Positions 1 to 12,446 of a stretch of DNA of 64,000 bases are shown in pieces. The first letter of the stretch is position 1. Each line of letters begins with the position of its first letter. The position numbers were made by a program, and so were the translations under genes. Below the pieces are notes generated by a model. That model worked only from the letters and a program-made list of their open reading frames with translations, had not been told where the DNA came from and did no database searches. The DNA is from Scleromitrula shiraiana (Eukaryota > Ascomycota > Leotiomycetes > Helotiales > Sclerotiniaceae), in the NCBI GenBank assembly GCA_028455995.1, contig JABELC010000016.1, positions 186,001 to 250,000 of the forward strand, read 5' to 3'.

Positions 1-72
1 TATGCTAATCATTAAGCTTAGAACGGTTTAATGTGTGCGTGACACATCACATGAATTCAGTTTAGTCGCAAG

Positions 73-275
73 AGGAGGAAATGGGTTTTGAAGCGGACGA
101 AACTGGAATTTAGCCCTTGCGAGGAGCGGGTCAGTGGAATTAGATACGCTACTTTGTAAGTCTTAACTTCTATTTACTTTGACTCTTTTATAACTTGACA
201 TGACTAACAATATAATGTTTATGGTGCTGTATTGTTAGGAGGAAATGGGTTTTGGGGCGGAGGAGCGGGTCAGCG
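73..275. repeat. Imperfect direct repeat pair
   Basis: The 18-base string at 73-90 recurs exactly at 237-254 (AGGAGGAAATGGGTTTTG). In both copies it is followed by a GAGGAGCGGGTCAG block, at about 121 and 261, with a shorter gap in the second copy. This looks like a duplicated fragment of about 60 bp, possibly the remnant of a coding exon. No gene model could be built on it, and nothing else is recognisable in 1-506. Confidence 0.5.
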
Positions 276-506
276 GATGGACTCACGCCAATCTGTAGGT
301 GTTTTCTTCCTCCCTCTTTAATCGGTTGCTTGGCTGACAACATTAACCTTAGGCTCTACTATTGTACTCCGGAATCATTACTGTTAAGTTTCATATTGTA
401 ACTATGGCCTCGCATGAACTCAACAGTAATATAGGACAACAAATACATATCTTGGCATCTCGGAATCCTAGAAAACATTAACGTTCTCGAACACTTTCTA
501 CCAAGT

Positions 507-1190
507 TTGGAAGCTAGATATACCTTAATCCAATTTTCCGTTTGCCCCATCGAAGCTATTCTTGCCGCAACTGTGCTCGAGAAGGGAGATTATTCAGCCG
601 CGGTCGATTCTTTAACAGAAGCACTCTCACAAAATCCAGCTTCTCTCCAATATCTCATACTTCAATCTACCGCCTACCACCGCATACCAAAACATGAAGA
701 AGCTCTCGTAGATGTCGAAGCCGTCCTTACGACTATTGTTCATCAGAACAAGGATTATGCTATTTTCTTCGAAGCATTTGAACTCATATTGATATATTTG
801 GAGCTACTGTTCTATTAGCCGCCGATGCTATGGTGATTCAATGAAGAGCAATATAGAAAGAAAGACTCATTGCCTCGACAAACCCAATTAAAAAAATCAC
901 TGCAGATGTTTTCCCGCATCCATAGACCATGGAAATTTCAAGAGGCATATTACTACCTATTTAACTACTGCCATATCGATCCCAGAGTCTGAACACATTA
1001 CAGCCATGATGACATCTACCATAGGCTCAAAGTTTGCTGTACGGACGCACAGATGAATAAATTCACCTGATGAACTTCCCTCTCACTGCTCGCAAATGCA
1101 ACAACGATGGCTAGACAAGTTACAGGCCGAAAAGATATCGAGCATATATTCAATTCAAATGAAGCAGCATAGCCTTATCTTCCTTAAATC
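507..1190 (+). pseudogene. SGT1-like TPR gene remnant
   Basis: An open stretch of about 100 codons contains one clear TPR-like helical pair (GDYSAAVDSLTEALSQNP, then LILQSTAYHRIPKHEEALVD). The pattern resembles the N-terminal TPR region of fungal SGT1, the co-chaperone of SKP1/HSP90. After about codon 75 the similarity stops, and the frame runs into stops at about 818 and several more downstream. The CS and SGS domains of SGT1 are not visible. No convincing start context is present. I read it as a truncated, decayed duplicate; a divergent short TPR protein is the alternative. The family assignment is from memory of the TPR pattern only. Confidence 0.4.
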
Positions 1191-3027
1191 ACTGCCAACT
1201 TAAAATAATCAAAGAATATGTATTACTACTATTTGATTACTATCTATATGTACTATGTATATATATCATTTGTATATACTATTTTTACGCTATCTCTGTA
1301 CTCTTTACATCTATCATCTACACATCATTCATAGATACGATTTACATACCATCTATACATACGTACCACGTATTTCTCCAATATTTCAACTACCAAAACA
1401 TATGCCATCTACAACCAACAGCAACAAGATCAACAACTACTCAGTCTTGCTACAACTGTCGGGACCGCCACTCAGCTATGTAACGCAACATACAAAATGC
1501 ACATTGCGAAGAACCAGCTCCAGTATTATCTATTTTCCATGAATTGGTTCTAAACTCAAGTAAAGAAGATATATGATTAAGAGTTTAGTCAACAGCCTCG
1601 AAAAGAGAAGACTATCTGAACAAATTCTACAAGCCTCTTATGAGACATCCTATCACCAATGAATACGCAACTTACCAGCCCTCCAGGTAGAGAATCAATC
1701 AATGCACTGTGGCAACCGTCTCACAGCCGAAGAGCGCTTGAAGTTCACGATGCTATCTATATCTTACAATTACCAGACAGGTGATTGTTATCATCGATCT
1801 CATGTCGATGGAATGAAATGAAATGAAATTAAATGGAACATAGGTTGTACGTGTGTAGTATTACTATACTAGGAAGTACTAAGTGGGAGATATCAATGCC
1901 TTAGTGTGTGCTTAGTTATATTTGAATACTAGGATATCATGCTGGGATTATTCATGTGGTAATTGGTTATGAGGAGGAGATTATGGTTGGGGATAGGGAT
2001 AGGGATAGAGATAGCAATGGGAATGCTACAATTGAGAGTGTATATGCGCCCATGGTTCTCTTAACGGGAATTTGAGTACCGGTTGCTGGAACTGGTTCTA
2101 GGGTTATTCTCGCATCAATCAATTGATGTTTTACTATGTTCATACATTCATATATGATGATGGGAAGGAGAAGGAAAAGTTGGCTTGAAATGAATAGTTC
2201 ACCCAATTTGTAATGTAACCTTTCTGCTTGAATAGTGAGATTGTGTGATTTGATATCTTGTGACTAATGTAATATGATTGTTATGTGTAATGATGGGAGA
2301 TGACTTAAGTAATTTAGTTAGGTCACTTATCATGTAGCGATGCACCGGTACAACGCTCATCACTTATTGTATATGAACACTGGATGTTTAAAATATTGAA
2401 GGTAGGAAGTTCTCCGTTCAATATTGATGCAGTGGGTAGGAGGTATAATGAGGGAAGAGCGGATACAACATAGATAGATATAGATGTGGAGCTGTACAGC
2501 GTGACATGTATGATGCGCAGAACATGAAACAGAATCGCCAGCGTGGTGTAATATGACACAAAGGTTTCTTATTGATTCAATAAATTTCCGTGTAGCTTGT
2601 TAGTGCGACCAAGCTATTCGAGCTTGAATTGATATATAGACGTTAAACAAATTGGAGGATTCAAAAATCATGCACTTTTAATGCTCTGTTTGAGCGGTTT
2701 TAATCTCGAGATTGATATGTGATCTACTTCATACCCAACCCGCCTCAAATTACCAATCAGATTACAAACACCCAACGGAATTTTCAAGATGCTTATGATG
2801 AAGATGAGTATCAAAAAAGAAGAATATAATATATAATTATTCTGCTCATATAAAACTTCTAATTGTGTAGGATAAACAGCCAATCAGACATCATTGAGTA
2901 TTATAAATACGGGAAAATATAAGAACTAAATACTCGAGTATGATATTCAAAATCTCAAAAGATATGCTCCGAAAGTCCAGAAGAAAACTGATATGAAAGG
3001 TGTGGGTGGTGATATCTTGGATTATTT
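1191..3027. other. Gene-free AT-rich stretch
   Basis: Only short, low-complexity open frames rich in Ile/Tyr/Leu are present, with no domain pattern on either strand. Small simple repeats occur: AAATG-type units near 1810-1835 and three GGGATA units near 1992-2010. Confidence 0.6.
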
Positions 3028-4081
3028 GTGTGTATAAAATTTCTACAATTTGCCACTTCTCTTTCCCAGACTTCTTATGGAGATCATGAGAAGAAGAAAG
3101 TATGCATGTTGTGAAAGCTTGGCGTCCTTCAACCTCCGCCAAATAGTCTAAGAACTTCGCCCTCTTTTGAATATTTGGGATCCAACCTTGAAGCCAATAT
3201 GTATATGATATCGGTTTGGGGTCTCTAGGGTTGATATTTTCGAGTTGTGTGAACTCTGAAATACCTTCATCGTTGGAGGCCAACGTAAGTTCTTGACCAT
3301 CTCGAGTTTCTCCCCTGTAACCTTCGTCGTGGATTCTCCATATAACAGTTAAGAAACGCATCTGTATTCCTATCTATAACAGTTCTCATGATTGCACTTC
3401 TCACAGAGGAGTTTATCCATGGAAATGAATGGAGAAAAGATCTCAGTGGTTTCGTGAATAACAGCTCAACCACTGATACGCGTCGTGCGTTTTCAGTACA
3501 GACAGAAATATCCAATCCATAAAGATATTGGAGATCCTGTATATCCCGATTCTTTGAGTTTTGAAACCATGCTTTCTTCCTATCTAGATCTTCAGTATGC
3601 CATGCTGCATCGAATTGGATTTTGGGAGTACGGTGATAATCGATCGTAGGACCGCGGGCTCCTAGATGCTTCAGCATAGCTCTTTCATCTGACAGCAATG
3701 GACAGTTTCGGGTGTTCTCAAGTAGTTTTGGAGATTTCCCTTTTGAATCGTGAGGGCGCTTTCGTTGTCGTCGAGAATCCAGAGTTACGGTCATGACGAT
3801 GATTTAACTGAAGTTTGTTTATTGATGCGACGTTTGGGGCTGAAATCTCTAAGCCTCGCCACCACTGAAGAGCAGGGGATACATATTTGACAGTGATGCG
3901 GGGTAAAGCTTCTTCCACATTGAGAACGACGGAGATGTAAGTGTCCATATATACATGATATCAACCTATGTACAACCAACCTATTGATTCCTCGATATAC
4001 TTTCCAATCACCCTGCCTATTTGCAACAGTATTTACATGATTCCACATATACAGTGCATATTTGCCATCCCACCTCATCAA
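3028..4081 (-). pseudogene. Broken hypothetical fungal gene
   Basis: Three overlapping minus-strand frames read as successive parts of one protein. About 3950-3785 gives VEEALPRITVKYVSPALQWW. About 3780-3310 gives segments such as GARGPTIDYHRTPKIQ and YLYGLDISVCTENARRVSVVELL. About 3330-3028 gives SEFTQLENINPRDPKP and onward. The shifts between them, near 3775 and 3320, have no usable splice sites that I can see, so frameshift decay is likeliest. The segment style resembles a large family of uncharacterised fungal proteins, for which I know no function. A multi-exon gene with unusual introns is the alternative. Confidence 0.4.
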
Positions 4082-4159
4082 GCCGGTTCAACACAAACAT
4101 AGCCCAGATACTTAACTCTGTGATGAGCTTCTACTCCATCGTCTGTCTCTTGTTTAAGC

Positions 4160-6849
4160 TCAATAATACTCAGGTAAACCACTAAAACTTGGTATCGTAG
4201 CCGAACAGTTGAAATCGGGTTGATAAGCTAGTTTTGGGAGTATACCTGCTGCTAGGCCTCTTTGGTAACCTATTTAATTCATGTTAGATCAGTGGTATAA
4301 GCTAAAACACAGAGTCTCATAACGATCCGAATTTAATTCGACGGAACTCAGTGAAAGGATTCAAAAGGGAAAAGAGAAAAAACTCACTCCATTGCGTTCC
4401 GCCCCCTTTACTAGTCTCAGTAACCCAAGTCCAGTAAAACCAACCCCAACCTAACTCAAAACTGTGCATCTGAGCCTCCGCAAACATCTGCAAAAATTCC
4501 TTGTATGTGTCACTATAAGTACTCGGATCTGCATTTGCATTCGTACAACTGCAGGTAGAATCTTGTGTTGGACAATCCGGCGTCCTTTGCTCTGTACTTG
4601 AATCCCCCGTGTTATACGTCCCTTCCCATCGATTTCCCTGATTGACATTCGTGAGATAAGTAGCGCAATCCGTATCAGCCTGTGACCATTCCGCGAACAT
4701 GGTGGGGCCAAATCCGGTCGATGTATCCATTGATAGTTCGGCTTGTTGGGACCAACCAGTACAAGCGTATGTCACCTTTTCAGTATGATTGTAGTCGATT
4801 TGTCCACTATTGAAGATGACATATTGATGGACGTCTAATACTAGATTGTCATATCCTGTGAGATCGCCTTGCCAATTTTCCAAACCACGAAAGCCATCTC
4901 CAAAGACGAGATAAGCTTTGATTCCATTCTTCGTTACAAGATCTGTAACGGTGGTGGTCCAATTTAGAACATCGTTCACATCGAGAGAGGTCATACGAGG
5001 TTCGTTGACGAGACCGTAGAAACTGAGTATATTCTTATATCGGTCTTGGGCAAAGAACTGGGAGAGTCGATCATGAATTTCAATGCTGCGTTGAGCATTT
5101 AGATCGCCATTAGTGCCGTTCAACCAGCCAATTACACCTTGCCGACCCGAATGATTCCAGCCATTCTGAGAGCCAGGGAGGGCGTGTAAATCTAGGTTTA
5201 TTCGAAGCCCATGTTTACGAGCCCATTCAATTCCTCGGAGGAGGTAGCGCCAAGATGTTCGAAAGACATATGGATCATCGTCATATGTTATGACGGCCCA
5301 GTAGGAGTATGGAATTCGTACATGATCGAGTCCTGCTGCGGCGATATCTGCGAAGGTTTGTTCTGTAACAAAGGTTGCATAATGCTTTTCGAGAGTGGAA
5401 GCGGCAGCGGTAGGACCCAATTTCGATGTTAATGTCCATTCATCAATTATCCCATCTGCAGAGGAATAAGAATTGAACAAAGAAGGAGTAATGAATGGTT
5501 CGATCGAAAGCCAGCCTCCCAGATTGACTCCTCGTACAGGTTTGGAACTATATGCTCCCCACTTTGCGGATATCTTAGGCGCGTTTTTGTTCGGGGCTAC
5601 ATCGTCACTGTATGATGTATTTAATCCCATAACTGGAAGTCCCCCCACTGTCTCATTCGTGTATGTAACATTAAAATCCGAGGTATCATACCAAGTAAAT
5701 GGATCCAAATAAGTCCCTCGAGCTTCAATCGGAATGTCATTCTCTGACATTCCATCTAGATTCGAGTTTGGGGGTGTACCACTGGATGTTGAGGGTGGGG
5801 CAGTAGAAGGATTAGCACTGCGCTTTTTACTAACACTTACAGCGACAGCTATGATGATTATTAAAATTACAATAGCGATTCCAATTCCAGTCCCTAGTTC
5901 CGTTAGCACGTACGGGTAGTCATGTATCTGATAACTACTTACATATACGTTTCCTTCTTTTTCTGAAATCTTCATCGCTTTCTACATACTTTATGTCTGA
6001 TTCTGATTCGGAAGCTGCATATCCGCCCCGCAGTCCTTTTAAATGTTTAAGAGTAAAACCTCCCTCTGGTGGGGCACCACTTGCCACTCTCCTCTGCTTC
6101 AAATTTTGCGCATTCCCTTCCTCAAGAAGTGCACCACTAACTATCCTTCTTTTGGCTCCTTTGGGTTCTCTTAAAGACCTCTCTACAAATGCATCGTCAT
6201 CTAAGAATTCCGGTTCCCTTCTCCTGTTTTTTCTTGGTGAATCTGGCTCCAGTTCTATGTATGCATTCTTCTTCCTTCTTCTACCTTTGTTTGGCGAATC
6301 TGGTTCTTCATCGGTGTATGTGTCTTTCCTCCTCCTATCTTTACTGGGATAATCTCGTTCGTCATCGGTAAATCCGCCTTTCCTTCTTCTGTCCTTACTT
6401 GGATAATCTCGTTCATCATCGGTAAATGCGCTTTTATTTCTCCTTCTCTCCCGGCTTGGAGAATCTAGCTCATCGTTTGTGTAAAGGTTCCTTTGCCTCC
6501 TATCTGATTCTTCATTTGCATACACGCTTTGCCGCCTTCGTCTCTCCCCTCTTGGCAGTTCGGGTTCCTCTTCTGCATATGTACTTTTTCGCCTTTTCCT
6601 TTCTTTGCTCGGCGAGACTCGTTCTCTAGGATTTCTGACCTCTTCCCTCACCTGCCTTCTCTGTTCTTTTCTTCTTTCCCTTTGATTGTAATCGTTCAGC
6701 TTTGCTAGCGCATCCACCGATAAAGTTTGCGAACTCGCGACTTCCGTGGAAGCTTCTGAGTCTGCGATGATTGATCTAGCTTTTCGTTCTGCTCGTCGTT
6801 TTTCATGATGTGTGCTGTTTCGTGGTTGATCTGCGGGATCTCTGGCCAT
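4160..6849 (-). CDS. exgD: Membrane-anchored glucan 1,3-beta-glucosidase (GH5)
   Basis: Model: exons 6849-5943, 5893-4388 and 4269-4160, giving 840 residues. Intron 1 (49 nt) has GTAAGT, GCTAAC and CTAG; intron 2 (118 nt) starts GTGAGT. Removing them joins the Arg-rich cytosolic domain to the membrane segment and restores the family C-terminus ending GLPEYY. Residues 1-302 are highly charged with short tandem repeats. About 304-323 is a single transmembrane helix (type II). About 420-840 is a GH5 (exo-beta-1,3-glucanase, EXG-type) catalytic domain with RGVNLGGWL near 423. The acid/base Glu in LVNEP is about 600 and the nucleophile Glu in FAEW about 704. It should hydrolyse terminal beta-1,3-glucose in the cell wall outside the plasma membrane. 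Length and layout match Aspergillus ExgD. Confidence 0.92.
6229..6510 (-). repeat. Coding tandem repeats in exgD cytosolic domain
   Basis: On the minus strand this encodes consecutive 14-18 residue units built on S/YPxKDRRRK followed by an acidic run (FTDDERDYPSKDRRRK, then DTYTDEEPDSPNKGRRRK). Two adjacent units are nearly identical at DNA level. The units place basic clusters next to acidic and SP dipeptide motifs, so they could be phosphorylation sites or lipid-binding patches; that role is inference. Confidence 0.75.
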
Positions 6850-7246
6850 TCTCTACTTATACCCTCTCCTCTTCTTACAGGAAACATGCGTGTAGAAATA
6901 ATACCAGCCAATTCAATCTCATTGAAACAACATGGTATTCAATCTGCATTCACAATAGTCATTGTCTTCATAATACCATTCAAAACCTGCATACCTAATG
7001 CAGAATTAATTTGTTGTCACCGTTTCCACAGTAACCGTACGATTTGGATTTTGCGGGGATAAGATTCCGTGGGGCGGTTAGATCTTCAATACCGAAACGG
7101 CTCGGCTAGAAACGGTTCAAATCCCCGGTTTCACATCCCCTCCGCATTTTGGTACATCAAGAACAATGATCTCCCCCTACTGCCATGGAGATCCTTTGTA
7201 CACGCCAATGATCTCCTATATTCTGTAGTAGAACGTCGTACACAAA
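6850..7246. promoter_or_regulatory. Bidirectional promoter between exgD and E1-beta gene
   Basis: A 397-bp gap separates two start codons pointing away from each other, so it must carry both 5' regions. It has mixed composition and no clear TATA box. Several short open frames run across it but show no domain pattern. Confidence 0.55.
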
Positions 7247-8604
7247 ATGCGAATATCAACTAGATTCCCAGTCTCTTTCCAACAATCACACAAGATCTCA
7301 AATGCAAGTCCATTCCGAATCATTCAGAATGTGAAGACTCTACCAACAAGATCATATTCAACACATCCTTCCCAGGCAAAGCTCAACATCCCAATTGATT
7401 ATGGATCCACTGCAATTCTCTGTCATAATACATCCAATGCACTACATAATCCTGAATTCCCGCCCGAAATCCGTAATGGAACAACCAAACGGATGAACCT
7501 TTTCCAATCCATCAATGATGCTTTGTCTCTTGCTCTTAAACGCGACGAATCAACCATACTTTTCGGAGAAGATGTTGCATTCGGTGGTGTATTTCGTTGC
7601 AGTATGGGGCTTGCAGAACAATATGGAACGGATCGAGTATTTAATACACCATTGAGTGAGCAGGGAATCATAGGATTTGCGATCGGCGCTGCAGCAGAGG
7701 GAATGAATGCTGTTGCTGAAATACAATTTGCCGATTACGTGTATCCTGCATTTGATCAGCTGGTCAATGAGGCTGCAAAATGGAGATATAGAGACGGCGC
7801 TTGTGGGAGGGGATTGGGGGGATTGACTGTCAGAATGCCGTGCGGTGGGGTTGGTCATGGTGCTTTGTTTGTTTCTCCTTTACCTTGTCCCATTGATCGA
7901 ATAAGTCAAGATACGAAATGCTGATCTCGAATTGATCACAGGTATCATTCCCAATCTCCTGAAGCTCTCTTCACACATATTCCCGGCCTCCGCGTCATTA
8001 TGCCCCGCTCTCCCATCCAAGCAAAAGGACTCCTCCTCGCCGCCATCCAAAGTCAAGACCCGTGCATATTCATGGAACCTAAAGCCCTCTACCGTGCAGC
8101 TGTCGAACAAGTGCCCGTTGAACATTATACACTTCCTCTCTCTGTTGCCGAAATCGTGAAGCCTGGAAATGACCTTACATTGATATCATATGGACATCCC
8201 ATGTATACGTGTTCTGCAGCCATACAATCCGCAGAACGTGATTTGGGCTGTAGTATCGAGTTGATTGATCTACGAACCGTATATCCATGGGACAAGGAGA
8301 CAGTTCTCAATAGTGTGAGGAAAACTGGAAGATGTGTGGTAGTACATGAGAGCATGGTGAATGCGGGAGTGGGTGCGGAAATCGCAGCTAGTATCCAAGG
8401 AGATAGGGAGACATTTCTGAAGTTGGAAGCGCCTGTTACGAGGGTGGCTGGCTGGGGTATCCATATGCCGTTGATGTTTGAGCGATTCAATGTACCAGAT
8501 GTTGCTCGTAAGTTTTCCATATTCAGATACACACAATACCACAGCATTGTTACTAACTATAAAAAGGTGTGTATGATGCGATCAAGAAGTCCATCGAGTA
8601 CTAA
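7247..8604 (+). CDS. Branched-chain 2-oxoacid dehydrogenase E1 beta subunit, mitochondrial
   Basis: Model: exons 7247-7866, 7942-8507 and 8567-8604, giving 407 residues. Intron 1 is 75 nt; intron 2 (59 nt) has GTAAGT and TACTAAC. The basic, Ser/Arg-rich N-terminus (MRISTRFPVSFQQSHK) is a mitochondrial presequence. The body has the transketolase-type pyrimidine domain (NLFQSINDALSLAL, FGEDVAFGGVFRC, RVFNTPLSEQGIIGFAIG) and the C-terminal transketolase domain (LIDLRTVYPWD, VVHES, GAEIAASIQ). With the E1 alpha, E2 and E3 subunits it oxidatively decarboxylates the 2-oxoacids from Val, Leu and Ile (EC 1.2.4.4). Short insertions and length fit BCKDHB rather than pyruvate dehydrogenase beta. It is divergent from exgD. 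Probably a housekeeping gene. Confidence 0.92.
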
Positions 8605-11040
8605 AGAGTAGAGAAGTTCTCTTATGATTATGATTATGACTTGATTGGGAAGTCTATAGGCAAGATGTGATTTCGGCGTTGGGTGGAGGGACTTTAGTTT
8701 TTATTTAGAGCTATGCTCCAGCTGCTATTTCTTAGCAGGATATGCATAGCATTAATGATTTTGCATAGATAACACAGCATTTGTGAATGATTTCATATAA
8801 ATCCAAAGCATTGTTCATGATTTCATAACGTGAAGATGGTTGCATTGGATATCTACAGAACTGGTTCTCTTATGCTAGACGTGTATCTGTTTATCTAATT
8901 CCTATCTACCCCTCATAATTTCTATATCATTGTTTCTTGCTTCTTACTTGCATTCTATTCCTTCTTCAATCCGAAACATATCTGAATAGTATCTTCTATC
9001 TTACTTTCTAAACCCTTTCACGTCCATCTGTTGAAAGGATTATTGATGATCGGATACTCAAAGCATACCAGAAGAGCAAAATTAGGAGGTGACATAGAGT
9101 GCATTGAAGGGGACGTTAGATCTTTATGGCATTCCTAGTCCTCGTAGGTCGGAATCAGAGGAGATATTCTGGATTGAAATGATAGAATCGATTGAGAGAA
9201 TTTCAATCTTGAAATGATGTGTAAAGTTAGGAAATCGATATATAGTGATTATCTCTCACTCCATTTCCTGATCATTTTTGATCATGGAAGGTATAGGTGG
9301 AGTTTTGAAATGAGCTTATCACATATGCTCAAGTGAGTCTAGATGACTTAAAACTAGAAAACTTCGGGTTCTTCTTCCTCTCGACTTTTCAGCAACTTTC
9401 TATCTACAGTGGAACTCTCCTAGATTGTTCGTCGTGACATCCATCACTTGATATATTAATATCCTATAGAAATAACAGCAAATATTTGTAACAGGAAACT
9501 CATCACAACATAGAGATATTCTCGGATTGAAGAAGATGTATCCATGAAACATCAAACAGCACTGGCAATAATTTCAAGTTCTTGATCCATTAAACGCTCA
9601 ATGCTAAGCCCATCACACAGGTCTTTTCAACTCGGGTCTTGGAAAGATGGAGAAACAACTAGCTTGTATACTATAGGCTCTCCACTCTCAAAGTTCACAA
9701 ATGAAATCTAAGACTAAATTTCGGACGTCCGAGCTAGTAATCATCTTTGAATGCAGGTGAACATTCCATCTCGTTGCACAATATCAACATGGTATTGTAT
9801 CAGTCTAGTAATAGCCCAGTCATAGAGATCTAGGCGGTCATAGCTTATCATTCCATATCCTCTTGATGTTCTTTATCTCACGCCTTGTTGGATACATTTC
9901 CAAGCGAGGTTCGTGATGCTCAGCCGCGATAACGTGATATGAGTGCCAACTCAGTGTCCATATCCGGTTAGTACACAAATGGTCTTACCTATCTCTCAAG
10001 GCGACTTTTTCTCGGTATACTTTTGAGTATTGGCTACCGATTGAGCAGGTACGAAACAATTTGACGTGATCCTTATAAGCATATCTAGTGCAAGTGAGTA
10101 TGCGAGGTATGGAAGTGGATTGCATGTGCATATGGTGATCTTGTTGGTATCCGGTTACCTCCTCAAGAATAGAGTATGCAATTCAAGATATATACACCCA
10201 TGCTTATACCTCATGGGGAAATCTGAGAGTACAGGGAAACTGTGTGTCTGCACAGGATGATTCAACGGGACCACTCATACAACCCTATTGATCAACAACA
10301 TGGTTTAACAGTTTTCTGGAACTAGGGTGATATGCAGGACGGTTGCTAGGGTGGATATTTAGGATTGTCGGATGATATAAGCAACATGCTGCCGAGCCGT
10401 CTGAGCTGAGAGGCATATAACATGATATCATATGATACGCAATCATATGCATTGTTAATTTGACATGGTTAGCTGGCTTACTATTTCTATAATAGTAAGA
10501 AAACTGCAGTCAGCACAATACGATAATTGGAAGGGTTGTCGATTCTTCCATCAAGAAAGCTATTATGGAACAATTCCAGTAACTTACCAGGGTAAAACAA
10601 AATTTCGGATGACAGGCCGACAAAGGTTCTAGCTCAATTCCAGCTTGCAGTGAGATATATTGTTTTGAGTGGGTTAGCTGCTTGGCATGGTATGGTGAGC
10701 ATTGCAGGGGGGTATAAAATTTAATTATAAAGCATTATGTAGAGCTTACGTTAGCAAGAAGGCCTCAAGTCGTGACGGTTTCTCAGGAAGGATAGTGAGT
10801 GAGGATCATCTTGTAGGGACTCAGATTCTGATAATTTTTGGCGCGGGGTTTATTAGTACTCAATATCAACTCAAGAAGGACGTGGCCACTCTTCCCCTTT
10901 CCCTTCACCACAATTCCTATCATCCTTCGTCGGGTTTTTTGAGAAGTCTTAGAAGATAGAAAGTAACAATCCAACGGATAAACTTTCTCCCCATTTGAGA
11001 TCCTCAGTTGTATCAAGTCACATTAAAACTACTAGCAATC
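8605..11040. other. Gene-free interval of 2.4 kb
   Basis: No open frame longer than about 85 codons shows a recognisable protein pattern, on either strand. A short motif (GCATT, then TCATGATTTCATA-like) is repeated near 8775 and 8808. The last 300 bp presumably contains the promoter of the O-methyltransferase. I see no RNA gene or intact mobile element. Confidence 0.6.
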
Positions 11041-12446
11041 ATGGCAGCAGTAAAAATCCTCCTTGACCAAGTCAAACAGTTAGGGGTGGACTCGAATGAA
11101 GAAGGTCGCAAAGCGATTGTCGATCAATTGCGTACCGTCTCATATGAACTCGAGACCCCAGATGATGTAATGTCACGGGTCATGTTAAGAAATATGGAGG
11201 TTGCGACTGTTCGTGTTGGTATTGATTTGAAAATCTTCAATATTCTGGAAGATAGCAAAACTCCCTTGACGTTGGATCAACTTCAGGAGAAGACTGGTGC
11301 TGCGAGAGTATTGCTAGGTCAGTTTAGAGCTTTGTACAATGTTTCATTAGAGACCCGTCACTAATTTTGAGCGGTTAGCACGCATTTTGAGATACCTATC
11401 ATCTGTTGGTGCTATTACAGAGCTTGATACCAACGTCTGGACTGCAAACAACGTTACCGCTGCTTTGGCAATACCAGGAAACCAAGCAGGTATCCACCAC
11501 TTGTGAGTATGAATCAATCTCTTCACGAAATTTGGGTGTTGATATATGTTCAGTTTTGATTATGTTGGCCCAATAATTCAAGAAATGCCCGACTTCCTCG
11601 CCAAAAACAACTACGAAGATATAGTTGACAATATGCATACACCCACACAAGCTGCATATAAGAGCGATAAATCTACGTTTGAAATAATGACGTCTATCCC
11701 TAAATGGTCTGATTGTTTCAACTTGTACATGGCCCACCGAAGAAAAGACATGCCCACGTGGTTAAGCGTGTTCCCCATGGAACAATACACCGAAAACTGG
11801 AATCCAGATGAAGTTGTTTTTATCGATATCGGAGGCAACATTGGTCACCAATGCGCAGAACTGAAAGCCAAATATCCCAAACTCCCCGGTAAAGTCGTTC
11901 TGCAAGATCTACCTCATGCTATTAGAATGGCCTTGGATACACCAGGTGTGGAAAATATGGCCCATGATGCTTTTACACCAAACCCAGTGAAAGGTATGTT
12001 TCTTTGTACTGCAGGAGAATTCCACGAGCAATCTCAAACTGATGGGAATTACCAGGAGCAAAATTTTATTACATGCGACACATCCTCCACGATTTCCCCG
12101 ATTCCCGAGTCGCAGAGATCTTACTGAACATCATCCCAGCCATGGGCAAAGATTCCACCATTCTGATCGACGAGATGATGCTTCCAGATAAAAACGTACA
12201 CTGGCACGTAACTGAAATCGACTGTGAGTAATCATTTTCTGGTATCCTTTCATATTTTTCAAAACACAAATCATAGCTAACTCTCCACTTCTCTCCACAG
12301 TGACAATGATGTCAGCACTAGGAGCTATCGAAAGGACGCGTACTCATTGGGATAATCTGTTGGGCTCGATCGGATTGAAAATCACTTCAACATACTGCTA
12401 CACTCCTTCAACCTACGAAACCGTGATGGTTGTTGAGCGCAAATGA
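11041..12446 (+). CDS. SAM-dependent O-methyltransferase (fungal secondary-metabolite type)
   Basis: Model: exons 11041-11317, 11379-11502, 11554-11993, 12056-12223 and 12301-12446, giving 384 residues; introns are 51-77 nt. The N-terminal winged-helix dimerisation part (VLLARILRYLSSVGAITE) precedes a class I Rossmann fold. The SAM loop FIDIGGNIGH is at about 223-231 and the catalytic His of HILHDFPD is at about 292. DEMMLPD follows, as in plant and fungal O-MTs of the Methyltransf_2 family. It would methylate a phenolic or enolic hydroxyl of a small molecule. The start chosen is the first ATG giving the family N-terminus; an in-frame ATG is not needed upstream. The SAM loop has Asn where the family often has Gly. 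It lies upstream of a dehydrogenase and an A-T-TE synthetase, suggesting a tailoring role. Confidence 0.88.

Noticed and set aside
1255..1542. 95-codon open frame rich in Tyr, Ile and His
   Set aside because: Low-complexity translation of an AT-rich tract, with no domain or start context.
1992..2010. GGGATA triplet repeat resembling a telomere-type repeat
   Set aside because: Only three units, not the fungal TTAGGG motif, and internal to the sequence.
7105..7130. GGTTCAAATCC string resembling a tRNA T-loop
   Set aside because: The flanking bases do not pair as a T-stem and no acceptor or anticodon stem can be folded; it is promoter sequence.
10066..10260. 64-codon plus-strand frame
   Set aside because: No protein pattern, no splice-compatible partners, isolated in a gene-free interval.
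10702..11016. Opposing open frames of about 80 codons just upstream of the O-methyltransferase
   Set aside because: They overlap on both strands, have no domain, and lie in the expected promoter.
11318..11378. Apparent frame break in the O-methyltransferase N-terminal domain
   Set aside because: Choosing the acceptor GCGGTTAG instead of the nearer TTTTGAG restores VLLARILRYL exactly.
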